Assembly: GCA_905480305.1 (NCBI GenBank)
Contig: CAJQPV010000166.1
Coordinates: 1 to 5,327, forward strand
Length of the DNA stretch: 5,327 bases
Direction: 5' to 3'
DNA from: an uncultured Gammaproteobacteria bacterium
Lineage (GTDB): Bacteria; Pseudomonadota; Gammaproteobacteria; UBA9214
Made by a program: the position numbers and the translations under genes. Positions 1 to 5,327 of the stretch are shown here, piece after piece. Below the pieces are notes generated by a model. The model was not told the DNA's origin. It did no database searches and saw nothing but the letters and a program-made list of their open reading frames with translations. Numbering within the stretch: position 1 is the stretch's first letter; each line of letters begins with the position of its first letter.

Positions 1-1301
1 TCGCGCATGGTCTTGATGACCTTGTCGAGCGATACAAAGTGGGTTCCATCCCCGCGCAAGGCCATGCGCGAGGCATTGATGGCCTTCACGGCTCCCATGG
101 CGTTGCGTTCAATACAGGGCACCTGCACCAGCCCACCGACCGGGTCACAGGTGAGACCGAGATTATGCTCCATGGCGATCTCTGCCGCATTCTCGACCTG
201 CCCGGGTGTCCCGCCATTCACTTCAGTCAGTGCCCCGGCAGCCATCGAACAGGCCGAACCCACTTCACCCTGGCAACCGACTTCTGCACCTGAAATAGAG
301 GCATTTTCCTTGTACAAGATGCCGATTGCACCGGCAGTCAGCAAAAAACGTACGATACCCGCCTCATTGTGGCCAGGACAGAAATTCCAGTAGTAGTGCA
401 TTACCGCAGGGATAATACCGGCGGCACCGTTGGTCGGTGCAGTCACTACCCGGCCACCGGCGGCATTCTCTTCATTGACGGCCAGTGCATACAGGTTAAC
501 CCAGTCCATCGTTCCCAGTGGCACCTTGTGCAATTCCTGCTCAGCAGTAAGTTGCCGATGCAGCAGTGCCGCACGGCGCTTGACCTGCAAACCGCCCGGC
601 AATACGCCCTCTGTACGACAACCGCGAGTAACACATGCCTGCATAACGGCCCATATTTCCAGCAACTTTTTTTCTATTTCCACGTCACTGTGCCAGACGC
701 GTTCGTTTTGCAGCATTATCTGGCTAACTGAAAGTCCCTGCCCTTCACAATGCGCCAGCAGACCCGCACCGGTAGTGAAATGAAACGGCAAATGCGTATT
801 GTCTTCAACAATACGATCAGCACCGGCGGCTTCTTCGTTGACCACGAAACCACCACCGACCGAGTAATAGCTACGTTCACGCACTACCGTACCGGACGCA
901 TCAAGCGCAAAGAACGTCATACCGTTCGAATGGTACGGCAACACCTTTCTCTTGTGGAACACCAGGTCCCGCTGCATATCAAAAGGCAGCCGCCGGTCAC
1001 CCGACAGTTGCAATTCGCCTTGTGTGCTTACCTGCTCAAGACAGGCAGGTATCGCATCGGTGTCCACTGTCTCGGGATGTTCGCCCTGCAGCCCCAGGAT
1101 CAGCGCCTTGTCGGTACCATGCCCCTTGCCGGTTGCACCCAGAGAACCAAACAACTCGACGCGCACGCGCGCCAGCCCACTCATCAGGCCGTCTTCCGAC
1201 AGCCCGTCAACAAACATACTGGCCGCACGCATGGGCCCGACGGTATGCGAGCTTGATGGGCCAATACCGATTCTGAAAAGATCAAAGACACTAATAGCCA
1301 A
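1..1301 (-). CDS. sdaA: L-serine ammonia-lyase (L-serine dehydratase), iron-sulfur type, single chain; 3' end cut by window edge
   Basis: This cytosolic enzyme deaminates L-serine to pyruvate and ammonia using a [4Fe-4S] cluster. I translated the complementary strand by hand and it is open without interruption for 433 codons. The N-terminal (beta/ASB-type) domain opens with [12 protein letters not shown] followed by the family signature [13 protein letters not shown] (residues 14-26). The C-terminal catalytic domain has [20 protein letters not shown] (about 285-304), [15 protein letters not shown] (342-356), CDPVGG (385-390) and PCIERN (395-400). With a TTG start at 1301-1299 the conserved cysteines fall at 343, 385 and 396. 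From memory these are the cluster-ligand positions of the Legionella pneumophila enzyme, which supports this start; no in-frame ATG lies upstream. The family is about 455-460 residues, so roughly 25 residues, including the C-terminal 'tail-in-mouth' cysteine, lie beyond position 1. The gene is transcribed divergently from mtgA. Family assignment is very secure; the choice among SdaA/SdaB/TdcG paralogues is by convention. Confidence 0.96.
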   Translation of the reverse strand, partial: MAISVFDLFRIGIGPSSSHTVGPMRAASMFVDGLSEDGLMSGLARVRVELFGSLGATGKGHGTDKALILGLQGEHPETVDTDAIPACLEQVSTQGELQLSGDRRLPFDMQRDLVFHKRKVLPYHSNGMTFFALDASGTVVRERSYYSVGGGFVVNEEAAGADRIVEDNTHLPFHFTTGAGLLAHCEGQGLSVSQIMLQNERVWHSDVEIEKKLLEIWAVMQACVTRGCRTEGVLPGGLQVKRRAALLHRQLTAEQELHKVPLGTMDWVNLYALAVNEENAAGGRVVTAPTNGAAGIIPAVMHYYWNFCPGHNEAGIVRFLLTAGAIGILYKENASISGAEVGCQGEVGSACSMAAGALTEVNGGTPGQVENAAEIAMEHNLGLTCDPVGGLVQVPCIERNAMGAVKAINASRMALRGDGTHFVSLDKVIKTMR

Positions 1302-1308
1302 GGCAACA

Positions 1309-1315
1309 CCTGTCC
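1309..1315 (-). promoter_or_regulatory. candidate ribosome binding site for sdaA (TTG start)
   Basis: On the minus strand GGACAGG ends seven bases before the TTG at 1301-1299. It is a modest Shine-Dalgarno match, but its spacing is right and there is no in-frame ATG upstream, so it helps decide the start. The protein alignment (MAISVFDLF versus MISLFDMF, recalled for E. coli SdaA) points to the same codon. Confidence 0.45.
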
Positions 1316-1330
1316 GTCTGGAATGTGGGC

Positions 1331-1336
1331 TACAAT
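1331..1336 (+). promoter_or_regulatory. possible -10 element (TACAAT) for mtgA
   Basis: TACAAT matches the -10 consensus at five of six positions and lies 62 bases before the mtgA ATG. No convincing -35 hexamer is seen 16-18 bases upstream (around 1307-1314), so this is only a candidate. A second weak possibility is TATTGT at 1372-1377, which would give a very short leader. Confidence 0.2.
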
Positions 1337-1351
1337 AACCCCGAAAAGTGA

Positions 1352-1380
1352 ATAATAGTCTATCTACCCGATATTGTTAC
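1352..1380 (-). promoter_or_regulatory. candidate sigma70-type promoter for sdaA
   Basis: Reading the minus strand, GTAACA (1380-1375, four of six matches to TTGACA) is followed after 17 bases by TATTAT (1357-1352, five of six matches to TATAAT). Transcription would begin near 1345, leaving a leader of about 44 bases before the TTG start. The position and spacing are plausible. It is a pattern match only, in an AT-rich 97-bp divergent region. Confidence 0.4.
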
Positions 1381-1398
1381 CGGTCCTGAATACAGATT

Positions 1399-2094
1399 AT
1401 GAAACGATTGCGCCGCTGGCTGCTGCGGATAGTGGTAATTTTCCTGCTGGCAAGCCTTGCCCCGGTACTGCTGTTTCGCTGGGTTCCACCTCCCCTTTCT
1501 GCGGTCATGGCAAGCCGCACCCTGACAGAAGGGGAACGTCAGGATTATCAATGGGTAGCGATGACACGCATGTCAGCGGATATCCCGCTGGCAGTGGTCG
1601 CCTCGGAAGACCAGAAATTCCCGGCACATATCGGCTTTGACCTTGATGCCATCAAGGATGCCGTTACAGAACATGCACAAGGAGGTCGCCTGCGCGGCGC
1701 CAGCACACTCACCCAGCAGGTCGCCAGGAACCTGTTTCTGTGGCAGGGCCGCAGCTTTCTGCGCAAGGGTCTGGAAGCCTGGTTTACCGTGCTGCTGGAG
1801 CTGTGCTGGTCAAAGCAGCGTATCCTGGAGGTCTATCTGAATATTGCCGAAACCGGCAAGCGCACCTTCGGAATGCAGGCTGCGTCCCTGAAATATTTCT
1901 CCCGGCCCGCCTCTGCCGTCAGTCGCGAACAGGCGGCACTGCTTGCCGCCATACTCCCCAGTCCGGTACGCTTTCAGGCCGCCAGCCCCTCAGCGTATGT
2001 CATCAAGCGCCGCAATGAGATACTCCTGCAGATGCAGCAGCTGGGTGGTACCGCCTATTTGAAAGGCATTCTCCCGGTTACTTCCCTGCAGTAA
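1399..2094 (+). CDS. mtgA: Monofunctional biosynthetic peptidoglycan transglycosylase
   Basis: This GT51 enzyme polymerises lipid II into glycan strands at the outer face of the inner membrane, without a transpeptidase domain. The 231-residue product matches the usual MtgA length. A basic N-terminus (KRLRRWLLR) precedes one hydrophobic anchor, about residues 10-26, followed by RWVPPP. GT51 motifs occur in order: SEDQKFPAHIGFD (69-81, with catalytic-type Glu70), RGASTLTQQVARNLFL (99-114), GRSFLRKGLEAW (117-128) and ILEVYLNIAE (142-151, with the second conserved Glu144). Then come FGMQAASLKYF (157-167) and the closing EQAALLAAILPSP (177-189). The stretch after NIAE reads TGKRTFG, where many MtgA/PBP1 proteins have WGxGxFG, so this loop is slightly divergent. 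The ATG at 1399 has no strong Shine-Dalgarno sequence, but it gives the expected MtgA N-terminus. The gene is divergent from sdaA and separated by 93 bp from the next gene. Confidence 0.95.
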   Translation: MKRLRRWLLRIVVIFLLASLAPVLLFRWVPPPLSAVMASRTLTEGERQDYQWVAMTRMSADIPLAVVASEDQKFPAHIGFDLDAIKDAVTEHAQGGRLRGASTLTQQVARNLFLWQGRSFLRKGLEAWFTVLLELCWSKQRILEVYLNIAETGKRTFGMQAASLKYFSRPASAVSREQAALLAAILPSPVRFQAASPSAYVIKRRNEILLQMQQLGGTAYLKGILPVTSLQ

Positions 2095-2098
2095 CCGG
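2074..2098. repeat. 8-bp perfect inverted repeat spanning the mtgA stop codon
   Basis: CCGGTTAC (2074-2081) and GTAACCGG (2091-2098) form a perfect 8-bp stem with a 9-base loop, and the TAA stop lies in the right arm. No T-run follows, so it is not a standard intrinsic terminator. It could act as a 3' end stabiliser or protein site, or be chance. Confidence 0.4.
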
Positions 2099-2137
2099 CA
2101 GCCCGTACGGTACAGGACAACAACGGCCTGACTGTTC

Positions 2138-2143
2138 TACAAT
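2138..2143 (+). promoter_or_regulatory. possible -10 element (TACAAT) for qmcA
   Basis: TACAAT (five of six to consensus) lies 44 bases before the qmcA ATG in the 93-bp gap after mtgA. The region where a -35 would fall (about 2115-2120) reads GGACAA and is a poor match. If it works, qmcA-nfeD has its own promoter; otherwise the pair would depend on read-through from mtgA. Confidence 0.2.
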
Positions 2144-2175
2144 CCACGCACAAAAGTATTTCACGGCAACAGATC

Positions 2176-2181
2176 AAGGAG
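2176..2181 (+). promoter_or_regulatory. strong ribosome binding site for qmcA
   Basis: AAGGAG lies six bases before the ATG at 2188. It is the best Shine-Dalgarno sequence in the window and fixes the start of the SPFH protein, suggesting high translation compared with the other genes here. Confidence 0.8.
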
Positions 2182-2187
2182 AGACAC

Positions 2188-3114
2188 ATGGGCGGTTTTT
2201 CAACATTTGCACTCGTCATACTGGCTTTGGCAGTGGTCACTGTCATCATGGGTGTGAAAATTGTATCGCAGGGACACGAATGGACGGTTGAGCGCTTTGG
2301 TCGTTACCGCAAGACGCTACCACCGGGCCTGAATTTAATTATCCCCTACATTGACCGGATCGGGCACAAGCTCAACATGATGGAAACCGTGTTCGACATC
2401 CAGAGCCAGGAAGTCATTACCCGCGATAACGCCATGGTGCGGGCCGACGGCGTGGTGTTCTACCAGATACTGGATGCCGCCAGGGCCGCCTACGAGGTCA
2501 ACGACCTGGACCGCGCTATTAACAATCTCACCATGACCAACATTCGAACTGTCATGGGCAGCATGGACCTCGATGAGCTGCTGTCACAGCGTGACAAGAT
2601 CAATGCCCAGTTACTGATTGTGGTGGATGCAGCGACCAGCCCGTGGGGTGTCAAGGTTACCCGCATCGAGATCAAGGATATTCAGCCCCCACAGGATCTG
2701 ATCGATTCCATGGCACGCCAGATGAAAGCGGAACGTGAAAAACGCGCCGTAATTCTGGATGCCGAGGGTCTGCGGCAGTCAGAAATCCTCAAGGCTGAAG
2801 GTGAAAAACAGGCAGTAGTGCTGGAAGCAGAAGGTCGTAAGGAAGCCGCCTTCCGCGATGCCGAGGCGCGCGAACGCGAGGCGGAGGCAGAGGCCAAGGC
2901 AACAACGATGGTGTCCGAAGCAATCTCCAGGGGTGATATTCAGGCAATCAATTACTTCGTTGCACAGAAATATGTCGATGCGTTGCAACACATCGGCTCG
3001 GCACCCAATCAGAAACTGGTGCTGATGCCGCTGGAGGCCAGTAGTGTGATTGGCTCGATTGCCGGCATCGCTGAACTCGCCAAAGAGGCACTGGGCAAGC
3101 GGGAGCAGGCATAA
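2188..3114 (+). CDS. qmcA: SPFH/stomatin-prohibitin family membrane protein, QmcA (YbbK) type
   Basis: SPFH proteins assemble into large membrane-bound cages or microdomain scaffolds, often associated with membrane proteases such as FtsH. QmcA is the paralogue paired with a short NfeD protein. The 308-residue product has one N-terminal membrane segment (about residues 5-24). The SPFH/band-7 domain runs from [18 protein letters not shown] (23-40) through [13 protein letters not shown] (44-56), [20 protein letters not shown] (75-94) and [16 protein letters not shown] (153-168). A long charged helix follows, with repeating AEG units at 192-194, 203-205 and 214-216 and then an alanine/glutamate-rich run to about 238. 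The tail ends in [20 protein letters not shown] (275-294), typical of this subfamily. Length and domain order are normal for QmcA. Its stop overlaps the nfeD start by one base (TAATG), so the two are translationally coupled. The exact cellular role of QmcA is not settled. Confidence 0.95.
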   Translation: MGGFSTFALVILALAVVTVIMGVKIVSQGHEWTVERFGRYRKTLPPGLNLIIPYIDRIGHKLNMMETVFDIQSQEVITRDNAMVRADGVVFYQILDAARAAYEVNDLDRAINNLTMTNIRTVMGSMDLDELLSQRDKINAQLLIVVDAATSPWGVKVTRIEIKDIQPPQDLIDSMARQMKAEREKRAVILDAEGLRQSEILKAEGEKQAVVLEAEGRKEAAFRDAEAREREAEAEAKATTMVSEAISRGDIQAINYFVAQKYVDALQHIGSAPNQKLVLMPLEASSVIGSIAGIAELAKEALGKREQA

Positions 3115-3566
3115 TGGGGGCCTTCTTTGCCAACATTGATTACTGGCACTGGTGGATACTGGCCGGCATTCTGCTGATTATCGAGGTCGCCGCACCGAGC
3201 TTTTTCTTTCTATGGTTGTCCATTGCGGCCGGTATCACCGGCCTGATACTGCTGGCGGCACCCGAGCTTGGCTGGCAATACCAGATCCTGTTCTTTTCCG
3301 GCCTTTCCGTCATCAGCCTGACCGCCTTCAAGCGCTATCAACGTGCCAACCCGGCCACCACCGACCAGCCGACGTTAAACAGGCGCGGCGCACAATATAT
3401 TGGTCGCATCTTTACGCTCACAGAACCGATTATCAATAACAGCGGTGTCATCCATGTTGACGACTCTACCTGGCGTATCAAGGGAAATGACCTGCCGGCC
3501 GGGACAACCGTCAAGGTCGTGGGTACAGACAGCGTGATCCTCAAGGTCGAGCCCGTGCAGGACTAG
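3114..3566 (+). CDS. nfeD: Short NfeD-family membrane protein (YbbJ type), partner of QmcA
   Basis: NfeD proteins are encoded next to SPFH proteins and are thought to work with them in the membrane. This 150-residue form corresponds to the short class (E. coli ybbJ) without the N-terminal serine-protease domain. Three hydrophobic segments are visible, at about residues 12-28, 30-50 and 54-72, with the glycine/proline-containing IEVAAPSFFFLWL at the junction of the first two. A linker of about 15 polar residues leads to a C-terminal OB-fold domain (about 88-147). That domain holds the family pattern RGAQYIGRIFTLTEPI, NNSGVIHVDDSTWRIKG and LPAGTTVKVVGTDSVILKVEP. The ATG sits in the TAATG overlap with qmcA, with GGGAG nine bases upstream as a likely ribosome binding site. 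The pair forms an operon; no obvious terminator follows. Confidence 0.93.
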   Translation: MGAFFANIDYWHWWILAGILLIIEVAAPSFFFLWLSIAAGITGLILLAAPELGWQYQILFFSGLSVISLTAFKRYQRANPATTDQPTLNRRGAQYIGRIFTLTEPIINNSGVIHVDDSTWRIKGNDLPAGTTVKVVGTDSVILKVEPVQD

Positions 3567-3786
3567 GGTTCGTGCCCATATAAAATCATTTCAGGAATGC
3601 GGACTTTATAACAGGGCAGGTTTGGCAGACTAGCGGACCTGCATCACATATTTTCCATAGAACGCAATAGCTCAGCCCGAAAACTTCTGCTTTCAGCCTA
3701 TAAACCTGACCATTTCTGCCGATAGCTCTACTGAAGGCCGGCAAGCGCCACCCCTTCATTGACTCCCCTTGAGAGCAGGCAACCAG
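3567..3786. other. 220-bp intergenic region, no gene seen
   Basis: No open frame with coding character or RNA gene is recognised here. Several AT-rich hexamers could be -10 elements for the downstream gene: TAAAAT at 3581-3586, TATAAC at 3607-3612 and TATAAA at 3699-3704. None has a good -35 at proper spacing. GCAGGT (3616-3621) and ACCTGC (3637-3642) form a short inverted repeat that could extend by two G-T pairs. There is no T-run, so no clear terminator for nfeD. TTGACT at 3759-3764 resembles a -35 but has no -10 downstream before the start codon. Confidence 0.5.
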
Positions 3787-5226
3787 ATGAAGGCAACACC
3801 ATCACAGGAAAAGAAATTCTCCGGCCAGGAGATTCTGCGCGACCTTATCCCGCTAAACTCCCTGACCGAAACCCGCTTCAAGGAAATAACCGGCACCCTC
3901 ACCATTGAGGACGTCAGCGCCGGCAGTTACCTGTTCGGCGAAGGTGATCGCGACAATCGCTCCATTTACCTGCTCGACGGCGTGATTAATTTTATTGATT
4001 CAAGCGGCAAGGTAACCGGTGTTGTTGCCGCAGGAACCGACCCGGCACGCTACCCGCTGGCCAACCAGCAACCACGACTTATCACCGGGCGCGCAGCAAC
4101 CAAGTCCGTGATCGCCTATGTCGACTCAACCTTGCTGGATGTCATGTTGACACTGGACCAGTCTGATGAGGACAAGACTGTACTTGCCAGCCCGGCGGCC
4201 GGTGAAGACTGGATGACCCGCATGCTGCAGTCCGAAGCGCTCATCAAACTGACACCAACCGACATTCAAAAACTGCTGCAGAAGCTGGAGTCGGTCAACG
4301 TCAAGGCTGGCGATATCATCATCCGCCAGGGTGATGAGGGCGATTACTTCTACATTATCCGTCAGGGCAAGTGTTCAGTGACGCGTCTTGCGTCGGGAGA
4401 AGGCTGGGACGTGCCATTGGCAGAACTGGGTGATGGTGACTGCTTCGGTGAAGAGGCACTGGTATCGGATGCAAAACGCAACGCGACCATCGCCATGATA
4501 AGCGATGGCACCCTGATGCGCCTGTCCAAACAGGACTTCATTAAGCTGCTAAAGAAGAATCTTGTTCGTTACATGAATTACGACCTGGCACATGAATCAA
4601 TCAGGGAAGGCAGCACCTGGCTGGATGTCAGGCTGGCAGATGAATACGCCGGCTTTTCCTTTGAAAACAGCATCAATGTACCCCTTTCCATGATCCGCGA
4701 ACGTGCCACAAGTCTTGATCCGGAGAAGAAATACATCATTTGCTGTGACACCGGCCGGCGTAGTGCCTCGGCCGCATTCCTGCTGAGCCAACGGGGCCTC
4801 GATGTTTGCGTGCTTGAAAGTGGCATGAATAAAAGCGTGCCGACCGAAATGCTTGGCGCAAGCACTGAGAAAAAGGAACAACCGGACTCGCTAAAAATAG
4901 TCGACATCGACACGGAAAGCCCGACCAGCAAGTCCCCAGATCGCCCTCTTTCCATACCTTGTAATGACACAGTGAGGGAACTCGACAAACTGGCAAGACT
5001 GCAGCAAGAACGGGACACTGCCAGAAAAGAAACCCGGTCTGCAAAAAACCAGCTTGTCGAGCTGCGGCAGGAAATAGCAGACCTGCGGACATACATGACC
5101 AGCTATATAGCCAAGGCCATACAGCTGGAATCCGTCGTCGAGCAGCAGAAAAAAGCCCGCGAGGCACTCACCGAGCGCATTGACAGGCTCTGCGACCAGG
5201 TGACCTCACCGGCAAAGCGGAAGTAG
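3787..5226 (+). CDS. Tandem cyclic-nucleotide-binding-domain protein with rhodanese domain and C-terminal coiled coil
   Basis: The product is a 479-residue soluble protein with no signal peptide or membrane segment; no named gene is recognised. A first CNB-like domain (about 20-130) has AGSYLFGEGDRDNRSIYLLDG but a degenerate cassette. RAAT survives at 102-105, yet the positions expected to hold Gly-Glu are Ala92-Asn93. The second CNB domain (about 148-262) is well formed. It has KAGDIIIRQGDEGDYFYIIRQG (173-194) and FGEEALVSDAKRNAT (220-234), with Glu222 and Arg231 at the spacing of a phosphate-binding cassette. A rhodanese domain (about 263-350) has WLDVR (278-282), NVPL (297-300) and the loop CDTGRRS with probable active-site Cys320. 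A polar Ser/Thr/Pro linker (about 355-395) leads to a coiled coil (about 396-470). I prefer the ATG at 3787, which has AGCAGG seven bases upstream; a TTG at 3769 would add six residues. Domain calls are strong. The ligand, the partner and any enzymatic role are inference. Confidence 0.9.
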   Translation: MKATPSQEKKFSGQEILRDLIPLNSLTETRFKEITGTLTIEDVSAGSYLFGEGDRDNRSIYLLDGVINFIDSSGKVTGVVAAGTDPARYPLANQQPRLITGRAATKSVIAYVDSTLLDVMLTLDQSDEDKTVLASPAAGEDWMTRMLQSEALIKLTPTDIQKLLQKLESVNVKAGDIIIRQGDEGDYFYIIRQGKCSVTRLASGEGWDVPLAELGDGDCFGEEALVSDAKRNATIAMISDGTLMRLSKQDFIKLLKKNLVRYMNYDLAHESIREGSTWLDVRLADEYAGFSFENSINVPLSMIRERATSLDPEKKYIICCDTGRRSASAAFLLSQRGLDVCVLESGMNKSVPTEMLGASTEKKEQPDSLKIVDIDTESPTSKSPDRPLSIPCNDTVRELDKLARLQQERDTARKETRSAKNQLVELRQEIADLRTYMTSYIAKAIQLESVVEQQKKAREALTERIDRLCDQVTSPAKRK

Positions 5227-5236
5227 CAACATCCTC

Positions 5237-5263
5237 CCCGCCCCGGCAGGCGGGCAGTTTTTT
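5237..5263 (+). terminator. rho-independent terminator after the CNB-rhodanese gene
   Basis: CCCGCC (5237-5242) pairs with GGCGGG (5249-5254) around a six-base loop, followed by CAG and six Ts (5258-5263). It starts 10 bases after the TAG stop, as expected for an intrinsic terminator. An alternative, mutually exclusive hairpin (5246-5273) uses the same right arm. Confidence 0.7.
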
Positions 5264-5273
5264 GCCCACCTGC
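5246..5273. repeat. imperfect 11-bp inverted repeat overlapping the terminator
   Basis: Positions 5246-5256 (GCAGGCGGGCA) pair with 5263-5273 (TGCCCACCTGC) with one C/A mismatch and a six-base loop of G and Ts. The left arm includes the right arm of the terminator stem, so the two structures compete. On the minus strand no T-run follows, so it is not an obvious terminator in that direction. Confidence 0.5.
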
Positions 5274-5315
5274 ACAGAAGCTGCATCCAGCTGAAGACTA
5301 AATGCCGCGGTCGGT

Positions 5316-5321
5316 TATAAT
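5316..5321 (+). promoter_or_regulatory. consensus -10 element (TATAAT), probably for a gene beyond the right edge
   Basis: A perfect TATAAT lies six bases from the window end. The best upstream -35 candidate, CTGAAG at 5291-5296, matches only three of six positions and is 19 bases away. The hexamer is flanked by two copies of GGTCGG (5309-5314 and 5322-5327). With a terminator just upstream, a new transcription unit starting here is likely, but its gene is outside the window. Confidence 0.4.
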
Positions 5322-5327
5322 GGTCGG

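Noticed and set aside
7..1338. Several plus-strand open frames of 84-168 codons in the left quarter
   Set aside because: They all lie opposite the continuous sdaA frame. Their translations are rich in Ser/Arg/Pro/Cys, resemble no family, and carry the complementary strand of conserved L-serine dehydratase motifs.
2767..2890. Repeated GAAG/GAAGG-type sequence inside qmcA as a possible DNA repeat
   Set aside because: It is explained by the AEG-type repeats in the charged helix of SPFH proteins. The DNA copies are imperfect and stay in frame.
3616..3642. Inverted repeat GCAGGT/ACCTGC as a terminator for nfeD
   Set aside because: The stem is only six base pairs with a 15-base loop and no T-run follows, so it is close to chance expectation.
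3759..3764. TTGACT as a -35 element for the CNB-rhodanese gene
   Set aside because: The matching -10 would lie at about 3782-3787, overlapping the start codon, and no TATAAT-like hexamer is there.
3769..3786. Upstream TTG as the start of the CNB-rhodanese protein
   Set aside because: It adds only six residues, has no purine-rich site at suitable spacing, and the ATG at 3787 has AGCAGG seven bases upstream. It remains a possible alternative.
4578..5167. Minus-strand open frames of 94-172 codons opposite the rhodanese and coiled-coil region
   Set aside because: They are shadows of the CNB-rhodanese gene, with low-complexity Ser/Arg/Cys-rich translations and no recognisable domain or ribosome binding site.
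1..5327. Mobile element, CRISPR, phage or toxin-antitoxin locus
   Set aside because: No transposase, integrase, spaced repeats, tRNA-bordered site or paired small genes were seen. All substantial coding regions are accounted for by chromosomal-type genes.

Overview
The window looks like a piece of chromosome from a gammaproteobacterium. The evidence is an ordinary housekeeping gene set with high similarity, by eye, to enterobacterial and Legionella-type proteins: a single-chain iron-sulfur L-serine dehydratase, monofunctional transglycosylase MtgA, and a QmcA/YbbJ pair. The DNA is moderately GC-rich. No mobile element, tRNA, rRNA or CRISPR array is visible, and the genus cannot be named from this sequence alone.

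Layout: (1) positions 1-1301, minus strand: sdaA, L-serine ammonia-lyase. It probably starts at a TTG codon and is cut by the left window edge about 25 codons before its expected end. (2) 1302-1398: divergent intergenic region with a reasonable promoter for sdaA. (3) 1399-2094, plus: mtgA, a membrane-anchored peptidoglycan glycosyltransferase, ending in an inverted repeat that spans its stop codon. (4) 2188-3114 and 3114-3566, plus: a tightly coupled pair (TAATG overlap) encoding a QmcA-type SPFH/stomatin protein and its short NfeD-family membrane partner. (5) 3567-3786: a 220-bp gap with no gene. (6) 3787-5226, plus: a large soluble signalling-type protein with two cyclic-nucleotide-binding-like domains, a rhodanese domain with an intact catalytic-type loop, and a C-terminal coiled coil. 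It is followed by a strong rho-independent terminator. (7) 5274-5327: the start of the next intergenic region, with a perfect TATAAT hexamer near the right edge.

How they fit together: mtgA and the qmcA-nfeD pair all concern the cell envelope (glycan polymerisation; membrane microdomain scaffolding), but only qmcA and nfeD are clearly co-transcribed. sdaA belongs to serine catabolism and is divergently oriented. The most noteworthy gene is the two-CNB/rhodanese/coiled-coil protein. Its second CNB domain keeps the glycine, glutamate and arginine of a phosphate-binding cassette, its first has lost the glutamate, and its rhodanese domain has a CxxGxRS loop. Together these suggest a protein coupling second-messenger sensing to sulfur-transfer or redox chemistry, although the actual function is unknown. 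I saw no convincing evidence for a wholly undescribed multi-gene system.
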